From NCBI GenBank assembly GCA_946480705.1, contig CAMLLF010000107.1, positions 1-9,210 on the forward strand: a stretch of DNA of 9,210 bases. Reading direction: 5' to 3'. Source of the DNA: an uncultured Lysobacteraceae bacterium (GTDB taxonomy: Bacteria; Pseudomonadota; Gammaproteobacteria; Xanthomonadales; Rhodanobacteraceae). The first letter of the stretch is position 1. Every line of letters begins with the position of its first letter. Positions 1 through 9,210 of the stretch are shown here, one piece after another. The position numbers and the translations under genes are program-made. The notes beneath the pieces are model-generated. The model saw nothing but the letters and a program-made list of their open reading frames with translations. It was not told the DNA's origin and made no database searches.

Positions 1-240
1 GTTCGCGCACCGAAAAACGCCGCAAAGTCGTGCAAGTCGACCGATGCGTCCTGAACGGCATGCAGGCTGCGCGGGTCGACGCGGCGGACTCGGCGTCGCG
101 GGCAAAGATTCGCGGCCGCCGGAATGCGCGGCAAATCGCGGACACGGCACGCGAAACCGCCGTGCCCATGGGCTCCGGCGCGGCGCGGCGCGGCCACGGC
201 ACGGTTTCTGCGTCGCCGGAGGCAACCCGGCCCGCGTCGC

Positions 241-245
241 GGAGG
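241..245 (+). promoter_or_regulatory. Ribosome binding site of the EF-hand gene
   Basis: GGAGG lies six bases before the ATG at 252. This decides the start: the reading frame stays open upstream to the left edge, but that extension is arginine-rich, has no domain, and would bury the signal peptide. Confidence 0.75.
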
Positions 246-251
246 TCTTCG

Positions 252-605
252 ATGAAACGCGTGATTCCCGCAGCGTCCCTGCTGTTGTTCGCCGCCGTCG
301 CAACGGCGGCGCTGCAAGGCGAGAAACCCCAGCCCGTCGACTCGGCGCGGTCGCAGGAAAATCCCGAGCAGCGCGAGCCGCCGAAGAAACCGATGCCGCC
401 GCTGGCCGACGACAAGCGCGGCGACGTCTCGACGAAGTCGTTCGAACAGCTCGACGAAAACAAGGACGGCAAGCTCAGCAAGGACGAACTCGGCGCCGAC
501 GAAGCCGAAGGCATGGATTTCAGCAAGATCGACCGTGACGGCGACGGCACGATCTCGCGCGACGAATGGAACGCGCACTGGTCGGGCCGCCACGACAAGC
601 ACTGA
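252..605 (+). CDS. Secreted EF-hand calcium-binding protein
   Basis: A 117-residue exported protein predicted to bind calcium outside the cytoplasm. Residues 1-19 form a signal peptide (MKRVIP, hydrophobic core, then ATA as a signal-peptidase-type site before residue 20). Residues 22-55 are a flexible stretch rich in proline, glutamate and lysine. Two canonical EF-hand loops follow: residues 68-79 (D68, N70, D72, G73, S76, E79) and 94-105 (D94, D96, D98, G99, S102, E105), each with all expected calcium ligands including the position-12 glutamate. The loops are about 26 residues apart, shorter than in a calmodulin pair but usual for small bacterial EF-hand proteins. It is the first gene of a plus-strand group, 46 bases ahead of the DUF3309 gene. 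The partner or process it serves is not shown by the sequence. Confidence 0.9.
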   Translation: MKRVIPAASLLLFAAVATAALQGEKPQPVDSARSQENPEQREPPKKPMPPLADDKRGDVSTKSFEQLDENKDGKLSKDELGADEAEGMDFSKIDRDGDGTISRDEWNAHWSGRHDKH

Positions 606-639
606 ACTCGCCGCACGAACACTGCACGACAACCCCGAC

Positions 640-645
640 AAGGAG
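640..645 (+). promoter_or_regulatory. Ribosome binding site of the DUF3309 gene
   Basis: AAGGAG sits six bases before the ATG at 652, a near-ideal Shine-Dalgarno. It fixes the start of this very small gene rather than the longer open frame that begins upstream inside the EF-hand gene. Confidence 0.8.
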
Positions 646-651
646 AACGTT

Positions 652-810
652 ATGACGCTGTCGACCCTGCTGTTGATCGTCCTCGTGCTGCTCATCATCG
701 GCGCACTGCCGACCTGGCCCTACAGCCGCAGCTGGGGCTATGCGCCGGGCGGCGGACTCGTCGTGGTGCTGGTGATCGTCGCCGTGCTGATATTCGGCGG
801 GTACATCTGA
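652..810 (+). CDS. DUF3309-type small membrane protein
   Basis: A 52-residue protein made almost wholly of two hydrophobic helices, about residues 4-19 and 35-52, joined by a short polar loop (residues 20-34) with the sequence PTWPYSRSWGYAPGG. This layout, especially the WPYSRxWGYxPxGG loop, is that of the DUF3309 family, common in proteobacteria and of unknown function. It should sit in the inner membrane as a hairpin. A strong ribosome binding site supports the start. Its TGA overlaps the ATG of the next gene (TGATG), so the two are probably translated together. Confidence 0.88.
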   Translation: MTLSTLLLIVLVLLIIGALPTWPYSRSWGYAPGGGLVVVLVIVAVLIFGGYI

Positions 811-1079
811 TGAACGCGTTCGGTGGGACGCGCGTCGACGATTTCGTCGACGGCGGCACCGCGTTCGACGGACTCGATACATTCGCGTCGGCGCTGGTCG
901 CCGACGCCTATGCGGTGCGCGAACCCCAGGCCCAGTCCACGCCCGAGCGCGACGACGAGAACGTCGAACCAGGGCATCTCGCCGATCCGCTCGAACCGCG
1001 CAAGGGACACCGGCCGAAACCGAACGAGCCGCTGCCGGTCGACGCGCCGCCGGTGCCGAAGCTCAGGCCGCTGGAGTGA
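810..1079 (+). CDS. Hypothetical protein, acidic with proline-rich tail
   Basis: An 89-residue protein that I do not recognise. Its start overlaps the stop of the DUF3309 gene by one base (TGATG), which suggests translational coupling; no strong ribosome binding site precedes it. Codon third positions are almost all G or C, as in neighbouring genes, which supports real coding. The first half is acidic with several phenylalanines (residues 1-37); the second half is charged and proline-rich, with PKPNEPLPVDAPPVPK near the end, and is probably disordered. There is no signal peptide or membrane helix, so a cytoplasmic location is likely. An antisense frame covers part of it, but the coupled start favours this one. 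It may work with the membrane hairpin before it; that is inference from position only. Confidence 0.6.
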   Translation: MNAFGGTRVDDFVDGGTAFDGLDTFASALVADAYAVREPQAQSTPERDDENVEPGHLADPLEPRKGHRPKPNEPLPVDAPPVPKLRPLE

Positions 1080-1107
1080 GGACATAGCCCGCGTGCGTGT
1101 GTTGCGA

Positions 1108-1146
1108 ATGCAGGTTGCGGTTCGCTGCGCTCACCACAACCTGCAT
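1108..1146. repeat. REP-like palindrome between convergent genes
   Basis: ATGCAGGTTG (1108-1117) pairs perfectly with CAACCTGCAT (1137-1146). After one C/A mismatch, GGT (1119-1121) pairs with ACC (1133-1135), leaving an 11-base loop, TCGCTGCGCTC. The GGTTCGCTGCGCTCACC core has the form of repetitive extragenic palindromes common in proteobacteria. A run of five T follows at 1157-1161, about ten bases after the stem, so it may also help end transcription of the plus-strand group. It lies between two stop codons (1079 and 1171), the usual place for such elements. Confidence 0.6.
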
Positions 1147-1170
1147 CCCGGCGGGGTTTTTCGCCGCCGA

Positions 1171-1404
1171 TCAGTGCAGCCGCACGCCGTAGGCGCGCCA
1201 GAGGCAGACCTCGCCCTGCGGATCGACGAGCGCGACGTCCGTGGTCACGCCGGTGTCGCGCCAGCCGGTCTCGGCCATGTCGAGCGCATAGTCGATCGCG
1301 TCGCAGCAGCTCGTATGCGTTGCGAGCAGCACGTCGCCGGCGAGGATCGACCAGGTTCCATCGTGCAGGTGTGGACAAATTCTGAAGCTGAGGTGAGCGA
1401 GCAT
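1171..1404 (-). CDS. Small protein resembling DUF2188
   Basis: A 77-residue protein starting at the ATG at 1404; a longer version from a TTG at 1473 adds an arginine- and proline-rich stretch that looks non-coding. The body fits the pattern of small DUF2188-like proteins: a strand with DGTWSI (residues 15-20), an L-A-THTSCCDAIDYALDMA helix (27-44), then a final strand DVALVDPQGEVCLW (56-69) with the 'D-x-x-G' turn typical of that fold. This assignment rests on pattern only and the family function is unknown. Four cysteines are present (C10, C33, C34, C67), two of them adjacent, but they do not form a known metal site. No good ribosome binding site is visible. It is convergent with the plus-strand group. 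Confidence 0.6.
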   Translation of the reverse strand: MLAHLSFRICPHLHDGTWSILAGDVLLATHTSCCDAIDYALDMAETGWRDTGVTTDVALVDPQGEVCLWRAYGVRLH

Positions 1405-1704
1405 GATCGGACCGCTGCAGGGGGGACGGCCTCTGCGCTCAGCAGGTTGCGTGCCACCGCGGGGAATCGGCAACGGGAATCATGAAATGCGCGGGACGAG
1501 CGGTGCCGATGTTTGACGCAAATCGGTGTTCGGTTGGTGCGCCGCGCCGCATGCATCGTGAAACGCATTCGAAAAACGTCACGAACGGCGCGCGCGACGA
1601 GCCGTCGATCAGCGCGCGAAAATTCGTCGCGACGCGTGAAGAAACCGTCGACTCATCGCCGTGCCGAAAGAAATACTTTCAGCCCGCCGCAAGAATTTCC
1701 GCCG
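1405..1704. other. 300-base gap with no convincing gene
   Basis: This stretch separates the DUF2188-like gene from the stop of the EamA gene. Open frames cross it on both strands, but their products are arginine- and serine-rich and match nothing. It has more A and T than the flanking genes (around 1569-1577 and 1617-1625). Two weak inverted repeats are visible: CGCGACGA (1593-1600) with TCGTCGCG (1624-1631), and GAAAG/CTTTC around 1667-1680 just beyond the EamA stop. It must hold the promoter of the DUF2188-like gene, but no clear -35/-10 pair stands out. Confidence 0.5.
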
Positions 1705-2610
1705 TCACGACGCGGCCATCTCGCGCGCACGCAACCGCGCGAAGGCGCCGTCGGCCAGCCCGCTGCTCAACGTCGTGCCCGCGAGAATGATCGCGCCGCC
1801 GACCAGCATGTCCGCATCGATGCGCTCGCCGAGGAACAGCCAGCCCCAGAACACGCCGAACAGCGGGATCAGGAACGACACCGTCATCGTGCGCGCGGCG
1901 CCGATGCGTGCGATCAGCCGGAAGAACAACAGATAGGCGAGTGCGGTGCAGAGCAGCGCGAGGGCGATCAGCGCGGCCCAGGCACGCAGCGACGGCGACG
2001 CAGCCGGCCAGTGCAGCACCGCCGGAACCGACAGCGTCAGTGCCGAGGCGGCCTGGCCGCCGGCCGCCGCGACGAGCGGTGCGACACCCGACAGATGGCG
2101 CCGGCTGAAATTGCCGGTGAAGCCGTAGCCCAGCGTGGCGAGCAGCGCGGCGCCTATCGCGAGTGCGGCGAGGCCGCCGGTGCCGGCATCGATGCGATCG
2201 CGCACCAGCCAGACGACGCCGGCCAGTCCGAGCAGCAGACCGGCGAAGCGCGGCGCGCTGAGCCGTTCGCGCAGCCACAGCGCGGCGATTGCCGCGGCAT
2301 AGAGCGGCGTCGCCGCGCTCAGGGTCGCGGTCAGGCCGGTGCTGATGTGCTGGGTCGCGAACGCGTAGAGCACGTAGGGCAGCGCCGCGCCGGCGATGCC
2401 GGCGACCGCGACGGGTTTCCAGTTCGCCGCGAGTTCGCGCCAGCGGCCGCCGGCCAGCAGCAGCGGCAGCAGGCAGACCGCCGCCACGGCCGCGCGCAAA
2501 CCGGCCAGCGTCCACGGTCCGAACCCGGCGGCACCGACATGCATGAACAGGTACGAGCCGCCCCAGAGCGCGCCGAGCGCGAGCAGCGTCAGGACGTCGG
2601 AAGGCTTCAT
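1705..2610 (-). CDS. EamA/DMT-superfamily transporter
   Basis: A 301-residue inner-membrane protein of the drug/metabolite transporter superfamily, with two tandem EamA repeats and about ten membrane helices. The first helix carries the family signature ALGALWGGSYLFM (residues 11-23). The first repeat ends with SAATPLYAAAIAALWLRERL (98-117) and the second with FLIPLFGVFWGWLFLGERI (246-264); both close with the 'hydrophobic helix, then (R/G)ER' ending that marks EamA domains. Length is normal for the family. The ATG at 2610 is chosen over one ten codons upstream because AAGGAG lies six bases before it. Such proteins usually export amino acids, metabolites or toxic compounds; the substrate cannot be told from sequence. 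It stands alone, 177 bases after the CheB stop and past a probable terminator, so it likely has its own promoter within 2611-2750. Confidence 0.92.
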   Translation of the reverse strand: MKPSDVLTLLALGALWGGSYLFMHVGAAGFGPWTLAGLRAAVAAVCLLPLLLAGGRWRELAANWKPVAVAGIAGAALPYVLYAFATQHISTGLTATLSAATPLYAAAIAALWLRERLSAPRFAGLLLGLAGVVWLVRDRIDAGTGGLAALAIGAALLATLGYGFTGNFSRRHLSGVAPLVAAAGGQAASALTLSVPAVLHWPAASPSLRAWAALIALALLCTALAYLLFFRLIARIGAARTMTVSFLIPLFGVFWGWLFLGERIDADMLVGGAIILAGTTLSSGLADGAFARLRAREMAAS

Positions 2611-2616
2611 GGGCTT

Positions 2617-2622
2617 CTCCTT
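2617..2622 (-). promoter_or_regulatory. Ribosome binding site of the EamA gene
   Basis: Read on the minus strand this is AAGGAG, six bases before the ATG at 2610. It decides between that start and an in-frame ATG at 2640. Confidence 0.8.
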
Positions 2623-2760
2623 GGCGGGTTGCCTGCGCATCGTCGATGCGATTCAGGACAGGAGTCAGCCTAGTGGATACGCTGGATCTGATGGAGAGCC
2701 AGGAGTTTCCGAAGTTAGTGGTCCAGTTTGAGCGAGTGACCTGCGGACCGGAGTGAGGAA

Positions 2761-2785
2761 GTAAAGAAAGCCGCGGCGTCGCCGC
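2761..2785 (-). terminator. Probable terminator of the kinase-CheR-CheB operon
   Basis: Three bases after the CheB stop, the minus strand reads GCGGCG-A-CGCCGC (2785-2773), a GC hairpin, then GG and a T-rich tail CTTTCTTTAC (2770-2761). The tail is interrupted by C, so efficiency is uncertain. The hairpin also lies within a larger inverted repeat, GAGTGAG (2751-2757) with CTCACTC (2787-2793). Confidence 0.5.
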
Positions 2786-2787
2786 TC

Positions 2788-3429
2788 TCACTCGTTTCTC
2801 ATTCCTCCGTCTCTTTCCTGACTCAGCAGCCGATTCACGAGCGCCGCGATCTCGTCCAGCCGCACGCAACGGTCGGCGCCGGCGATCTCCAGCGCCGACG
2901 CGGGCATCAGCTCGACTTCGGCGTCGGCGGGTTCCTGCACGACGGCATATCCGCCGCGTTCGCGGATGCGCTTCAGGCCCGCGGCGCCGTCGCTGTTCGC
3001 GCCGGTCATGATCACGCCGATCGCGCGCGCGCCGCAGGTGTCGGCAACCGACTCGAACAGCACGTCGATCGACGGCCGCGCGAAGCCGACGCGCGGGTCG
3101 ACGGACAGCGCAAAGCGTCCGTCGTCGCCGACCAGCAGGTGATAGCCCGTCGGCGCGATGTAGACGTGCGCCGCGAGCGGCGTCGTGCGCTCGATCGCTT
3201 CGCCGACCGGCAATGCGCTGCTGCGTGCGAGCAGTTCGCAGAGCAGGCTCACGTCTTCGGAGCCCGTGTGGCAGACCACGACGACGGAGGCGGCCAGATC
3301 CGGCGAGAGCCCGGCCAGCAGCACGTGCAGCGCGCGCAGTCCGCCGGCCGAACAGCCGACGGCGACGAGCGGGAGCTTGGTGTTCGCTGCGGGATTCACG
3401 GGGGCGCGGGTCGTTCTCGGGCAGGACAA
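2788..3429 (-). CDS. CheB-type protein-glutamate methylesterase, catalytic domain only
   Basis: A 213-residue protein matching the catalytic half of CheB, which removes methyl groups from (or deamidates) glutamate side chains on receptor proteins. The serine-histidine-aspartate triad is visible: S27 in VGCSAGG (24-30), H54 in VVVCHTGS (50-57), and D147 in MTGANSDGAAG (141-151). The AHVYIAPTGYHLLV stretch (87-100) is also typical. The N-terminal receiver that normally controls CheB is absent, so it must be controlled another way, perhaps by receivers of the upstream kinase. The start is uncertain: TTG at 3429, one base after the CheR stop, or GTG at 3399; neither has a clear ribosome binding site, so coupling to CheR is likely. 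The last codons (MRNE) come from an intergenic repeat. It is the last gene of the operon. Confidence 0.9.
   Translation of the reverse strand: MSCPRTTRAPVNPAANTKLPLVAVGCSAGGLRALHVLLAGLSPDLAASVVVVCHTGSEDVSLLCELLARSSALPVGEAIERTTPLAAHVYIAPTGYHLLVGDDGRFALSVDPRVGFARPSIDVLFESVADTCGARAIGVIMTGANSDGAAGLKRIRERGGYAVVQEPADAEVELMPASALEIAGADRCVRLDEIAALVNRLLSQERDGGMRNE
2789..2806 (-). repeat. Copy A of the AGGAGTGAGAAACGAGTG repeat
   Basis: Read on the minus strand this 18-mer is AGGAATGAGAAACGAGTG, one base different from copy B (8201-8218) and three from copy C (8012-8029, opposite orientation). It overlaps the 3' end of the CheB gene and encodes part of its last residues. Confidence 0.65.
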
Positions 3430-3430
3430 T

Positions 3431-4260
3431 TCAGGAGGCGAGGTCCAGCTGGAAGATGCGCAGACGCGGATCGATCGCGCGGAAGTCCTTCGCGGCGCGC
3501 GCGAAGGCGATGTTCTCGCGCGTGCCCAGGCACAGGAAGCCCTTGCGCACGAGACTGTCGCGAAACAGTTCCAGCACGTGGTTCTGCAGCGGGTCGGTGA
3601 AATAGATCAGCACGTTGCGGCAGAGGATCAGGTGCGCCTCGCAGAACACGCCGTCGCAGACGAGGTTGTGGTTCGCGAACGTGACGTTGCGGCGCAGGCG
3701 CGCGTCGATCGTGATGAGCTCGTAGCGCGCGTGGTAGTAGTCGGCGAGCGAGTGCCGGCCGCCGGCGGCCAGATAGTTTTCCGAATACAGCCGCGCCTCG
3801 CGCGCCGGGAAGATGCCTTCCTGCGCGCGCGCGATCGCCGCGTCGCTGAAGTCGGTCGCATAGATCTGGCTGCGGTCGTAGAGTCCGGCCTCTTCGAGCA
3901 GGATCGCGAGCGAATACACTTCCTGGCCGAACGCGCAGCCCGCCTGCCAGATGTTGATCTGCGGATACGAGGCGAGCAGCGGCAGCACGTCGTCACGCAG
4001 TGCGCGGAACACCGGCGGGTCGCGGAACATCTCCGAGACCGGCACGGACAGTCCCGCGATGACCTGCGGCAGCAGTGCGTCGTCGCGCAGCACGCGTCCG
4101 GTCAGCTCGCCGATCGTCGTGCAGCCGATGGCCTGCACCAGCGAATTCACGCGGCGGCGGAACGAGGCGCGCGCGTATTCGCCGAAGTCGTAGCCGTGGC
4201 GCAGCTTCAGCGCCCGCATGAACAGGTCGAGCTCGACTTCCTCGACGTCGGGGCGCGCCA

Positions 4261-4261
<1 letters not shown>
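3431..4261 (-). CDS. CheR-type protein-glutamate O-methyltransferase
   Basis: A 276-residue CheR-like enzyme that transfers a methyl group from S-adenosylmethionine to glutamates of a protein partner. Residues 1-60 form the helical CheR N-terminal domain; the methyltransferase domain follows. Visible motifs: VPVSEMFRDP (73-82), the cofactor loop WQAGCAFGQEVYSLAI (105-120), YATDFSDAAI (134-143), and CRNVLIYF (214-221). The cofactor loop reads FGQE where the family usually has TGEE, so its activity deserves a test. There is no TPR tail. The ATG at 4261 overlaps the kinase TGA by one base (TGATG), which fixes the start and implies coupled translation; the same frame stays open far upstream, but that part only shadows the kinase gene. 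CheB follows one base later. With no chemoreceptor encoded nearby, the substrate is unknown. Confidence 0.92.
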
Positions 4262-7905
<3,644 letters not shown>

Positions 7906-7932
7906 GACGCCCCCGCAATCCGTTGCCGGCCG

Positions 7933-7948
7933 GGCCGTCGCGACGGCC
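7933..7948. repeat. Perfect 16-base palindrome ahead of the kinase start
   Basis: GGCCGTCGCGACGGCC reads the same on both strands and ends 28 bases before the kinase ATG at 7905. It could be an operator or a leader hairpin. If translation instead began at 7968 it would be coding sequence, and such palindromes can arise by chance in DNA this GC-rich. Confidence 0.35.
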
Positions 7949-8011
7949 GGCGTGTCGGTTGGCTGCATGGTAGCGGAGCGGCGGCGCGGGGGAAGCGGGA
8001 AAAGCGTGCTC

Positions 8012-8029
8012 AGGAGTGAGAAATCAGTG
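8012..8029 (+). repeat. Copy C of the AGGAGTGAGAAACGAGTG repeat
   Basis: AGGAGTGAGAAATCAGTG, two mismatches from copy B (8201-8218), in the opposite orientation, so that B and C bracket about 170 bases of non-coding sequence. Confidence 0.55.
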
Positions 8030-8060
8030 AGGCGAAGCGGGCGGGGAAATAGAGGGGAGT

Positions 8061-8075
8061 AGGCAGGAACTGGCG
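8061..8075 (+). repeat. Direct repeat, first copy
   Basis: AGGCAGGAACTGGCG recurs at 8176-8190 as AGGCAGGAACCGGCG, one mismatch in 15. Both copies lie inside the span bracketed by the inverted 18-base repeats. Confidence 0.5.
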
Positions 8076-8175
8076 TCGCAGCGGCGTGCCCGATGCGTTC
8101 CGGATCCGCTTTCTCCAGTTATTGCTACTACCCTCTGGTTTCTGCGCCTGCCGGGCCGAACAACGAGGGCATCGA

Positions 8176-8190
8176 AGGCAGGAACCGGCG
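8176..8190 (+). repeat. Direct repeat, second copy
   Basis: AGGCAGGAACCGGCG, partner of 8061-8075 and 115 bases from it. Confidence 0.5.
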
Positions 8191-8200
8191 AAAGCCCAGC

Positions 8201-8218
8201 CACTCGTTTCTCACTCCT
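8201..8218 (-). repeat. Copy B of the AGGAGTGAGAAACGAGTG repeat
   Basis: Minus-strand copy beginning 22 bases after the ligase stop, in the same orientation relative to the upstream gene as copy A is to CheB. With copy A this places the repeat just downstream of two unrelated genes. Confidence 0.65.
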
Positions 8219-8240
8219 CCACACGCATTCCCCGCTCGCT

Positions 8241-9210
8241 TCACCGCGCCAGCACCCGCAGCGCATCGAGCCCGTCCGCTTCCGCCGGCGGCTTGTCGTG
8301 CCGCCAGCGCAGGATGCGCGGGAAGCGCACGGCGAAGCCGGACTTGTGCCGCGTCGAGCGGTTCACCGCTTCGAAGCCGAGTTCGAATACCTGCAGCGGC
8401 TGCACCGCGCGCACCGGGCCGAAGCGCTCGGTCGTGTGTGCACGTATCCACTTGTCCAGTTCAAGAATCTCCGCGTCGTCGAGTCCGGAATAGGCCTTGG
8501 CGACCGGAACCAGTGCGCCGTCGTGCCAGACGCCGAAGGTGTAGTCGGTATACAGCGTGCTGCGCCGGCCGTGGCCGGACTGGGCATAGAGCAGCACCGC
8601 GTCGATCGTCAGCGGCGCGATCTTCCATTTCCACCAGTCGCCGCGGCGCCGGCCGACCTGATAGGCCGAATCGAGCCGCTTGAGCATGAGCCCTTCGACG
8701 CCGCGCGCGCGCGCGGCGTCGCGTGCCGCCGCGGCCTGTGTCCAGTCCGCGGCGTCGAGCCGCGGCGAAATGCGCAGGCGCGGATCGGCGGCGGCGGCGA
8801 GCAGCGCGTCGAGCGCGGCACGCCGCTCCGACAGCGGACGCCCGCGCCAGTCCTCGCCGTCGAGTTCGAGGAGGTCGTAGACGAGCACCCTGGCCGGCGC
8901 TTCGGCGAGGCTCTTCGCGCCGGGCTTGCGCCGCTGGATCCGCGTCTGCAGCGCGGCGAACGGCAGCGGCGCGGGCTCGTCGTCGCGCCATGCGAGCAGT
9001 TCGCCGTCGAGCACGCAGTGCCGCGGCAGGCGCGCCGCCGCGGCTTCGATTTCCGGAAACCGTCCGTCGAGGCGCTCCTCGCCGCGCGACCACAGCGCGA
9101 TCTCGGCGCCGCGGCGGATCAGCTGCAGGCGGATGCCGTCCCACTTCCATTCGAGCAGCCATTCGCCGATCTCGCCCAGCGCATCGGCGGCTTGTTCGAG
9201 CGGCGAGGCG
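8241..9210 (-). CDS. ATP-dependent DNA ligase, partial (5' end beyond the window)
   Basis: The last 322 residues of an ATP-dependent DNA ligase, which seals nicks after first forming a lysine-AMP intermediate. Counting from the first full codon at 9209: motif I is EWKWDGIR with catalytic lysine K22 (codon 9146-9144); SRGEER follows; motif III is VLDGELLAW (66-74); motif IIIa is LVYDLLELDGEDW (109-121); motif IV is EGLMLKR (172-178); motif V is WWKWKIAPLTID (192-203). The OB-fold domain then runs to RFPRILRWRHDKP near the natural end. The N-terminal DNA-binding part is missing because of the window edge. The sequence recalls the roughly 530-residue ligases encoded with an Lhr-like helicase, a beta-CASP-type exonuclease and a metallophosphoesterase (ligase-associated repair clusters), rather than LigD of end joining, since no polymerase or nuclease domain follows. 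That subgroup call is from memory of the family. Confidence 0.93.
   Translation of the reverse strand, partial: ASPLEQAADALGEIGEWLLEWKWDGIRLQLIRRGAEIALWSRGEERLDGRFPEIEAAAARLPRHCVLDGELLAWRDDEPAPLPFAALQTRIQRRKPGAKSLAEAPARVLVYDLLELDGEDWRGRPLSERRAALDALLAAAADPRLRISPRLDAADWTQAAAARDAARARGVEGLMLKRLDSAYQVGRRRGDWWKWKIAPLTIDAVLLYAQSGHGRRSTLYTDYTFGVWHDGALVPVAKAYSGLDDAEILELDKWIRAHTTERFGPVRAVQPLQVFELGFEAVNRSTRHKSGFAVRFPRILRWRHDKPPAEADGLDALRVLAR

Larger units (their letters stand above)
7906..8240. other. Gap between ligase and kinase genes, rich in short repeats
   Basis: These 335 bases lie between the ligase stop and the kinase start, both on the minus strand, and should contain the kinase operon promoter. 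No convincing -35/-10 pair was identified. They hold a 16-base palindrome (7933-7948), an inverted pair of the AGGAGTGAGAAA repeat (8012-8029 and 8201-8218), and a direct repeat AGGCAGGAAC(T/C)GGCG (8061-8075 and 8176-8190). The middle (about 8100-8150) is clearly less GC-rich than the genes around it. Open frames crossing it look non-coding. Confidence 0.6.

Noticed and set aside
1..110. Possible edge gene fragment on the minus strand (LHDFAAFFGAR and preceding residues)
   Set aside because: The stretch reads plausibly and has high GC at codon third positions, but it lacks a start codon with a ribosome binding site and is too short to assign; the opposite strand is equally open.
153..208. 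Imperfect inverted repeat GAAACCGCCGTGCC / GGCACGGTTTC before the EF-hand gene
   Set aside because: It has a three-base bulge and no T-run or promoter beside it; short inverted matches are common in such GC-rich DNA.
823..1485. A 220-codon plus-strand frame across the convergent gap
   Set aside because: It overlaps two better-supported genes on opposite strands and runs through the palindrome; the product is low-complexity arginine/serine/alanine.
2691..2756. A 21-codon plus-strand frame starting MESQEFPK
   Set aside because: No ribosome binding site, very short, and it lies in the probable promoter region of the EamA gene on the other strand.
1679..2869. A 396-codon minus-strand frame overlapping the EamA gene
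   Set aside because: It is another frame of the EamA region with an arginine/alanine-rich product, while the 1705-2610 frame has ten helices and EamA signatures.

Overview
This 9.2 kb window is very GC-rich and dense in genes. It looks like a proteobacterial chromosome, and the gene families, the codon third positions dominated by G and C, and the style of the intergenic repeats would fit a xanthomonad-like gammaproteobacterium. That placement is an inference; no rRNA or marker gene is present to settle it. No tRNA, rRNA, CRISPR array, transposase or phage gene was seen.

Layout, left to right. (1) Positions 252-1079, plus strand: a short operon of a secreted two-EF-hand protein, a 52-residue DUF3309-type membrane protein, and an unrecognised 89-residue protein whose start overlaps the preceding stop (TGATG). 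(2) Positions 1080-1170: a convergent gap holding a REP-like palindrome with a 10-bp stem. (3) Everything further right is on the minus strand: a 77-residue protein resembling DUF2188 (1171-1404), a ten-helix EamA/DMT exporter (1705-2610), then a three-gene operon (7905 down to 2788) and finally the 3' part of an ATP-dependent DNA ligase that runs off the right edge (8241-9210).

The centrepiece is the operon read from 7905 down to 2788. A 1214-residue membrane hybrid histidine kinase (CHASE3-like sensor, HAMP, GAF, long coiled coil, HisKA, HATPase, three receivers in series) is followed by a CheR methyltransferase (start overlapping the kinase stop, TGATG) and by a CheB methylesterase that is only the catalytic domain, with no receiver of its own. 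CheR and CheB normally add and remove methyl groups on chemoreceptors, but no chemoreceptor, CheA or CheW is encoded here. The likely reading is a kinase-centred signalling unit with its own reversible methylation pair, acting on the kinase coiled coil or on an unknown partner. A GC hairpin with a T-rich tail just after CheB probably ends the operon.

The ligase matches the type found with the Lhr-like helicase, exonuclease and metallophosphoesterase in 'ligase-associated' DNA repair clusters; those partners, if present, would lie beyond the right edge. The gaps after CheB and after the ligase share a short repeat (core AGGAGTGAGAAACGAGTG, three copies), one copy of which encodes the last residues of CheB.
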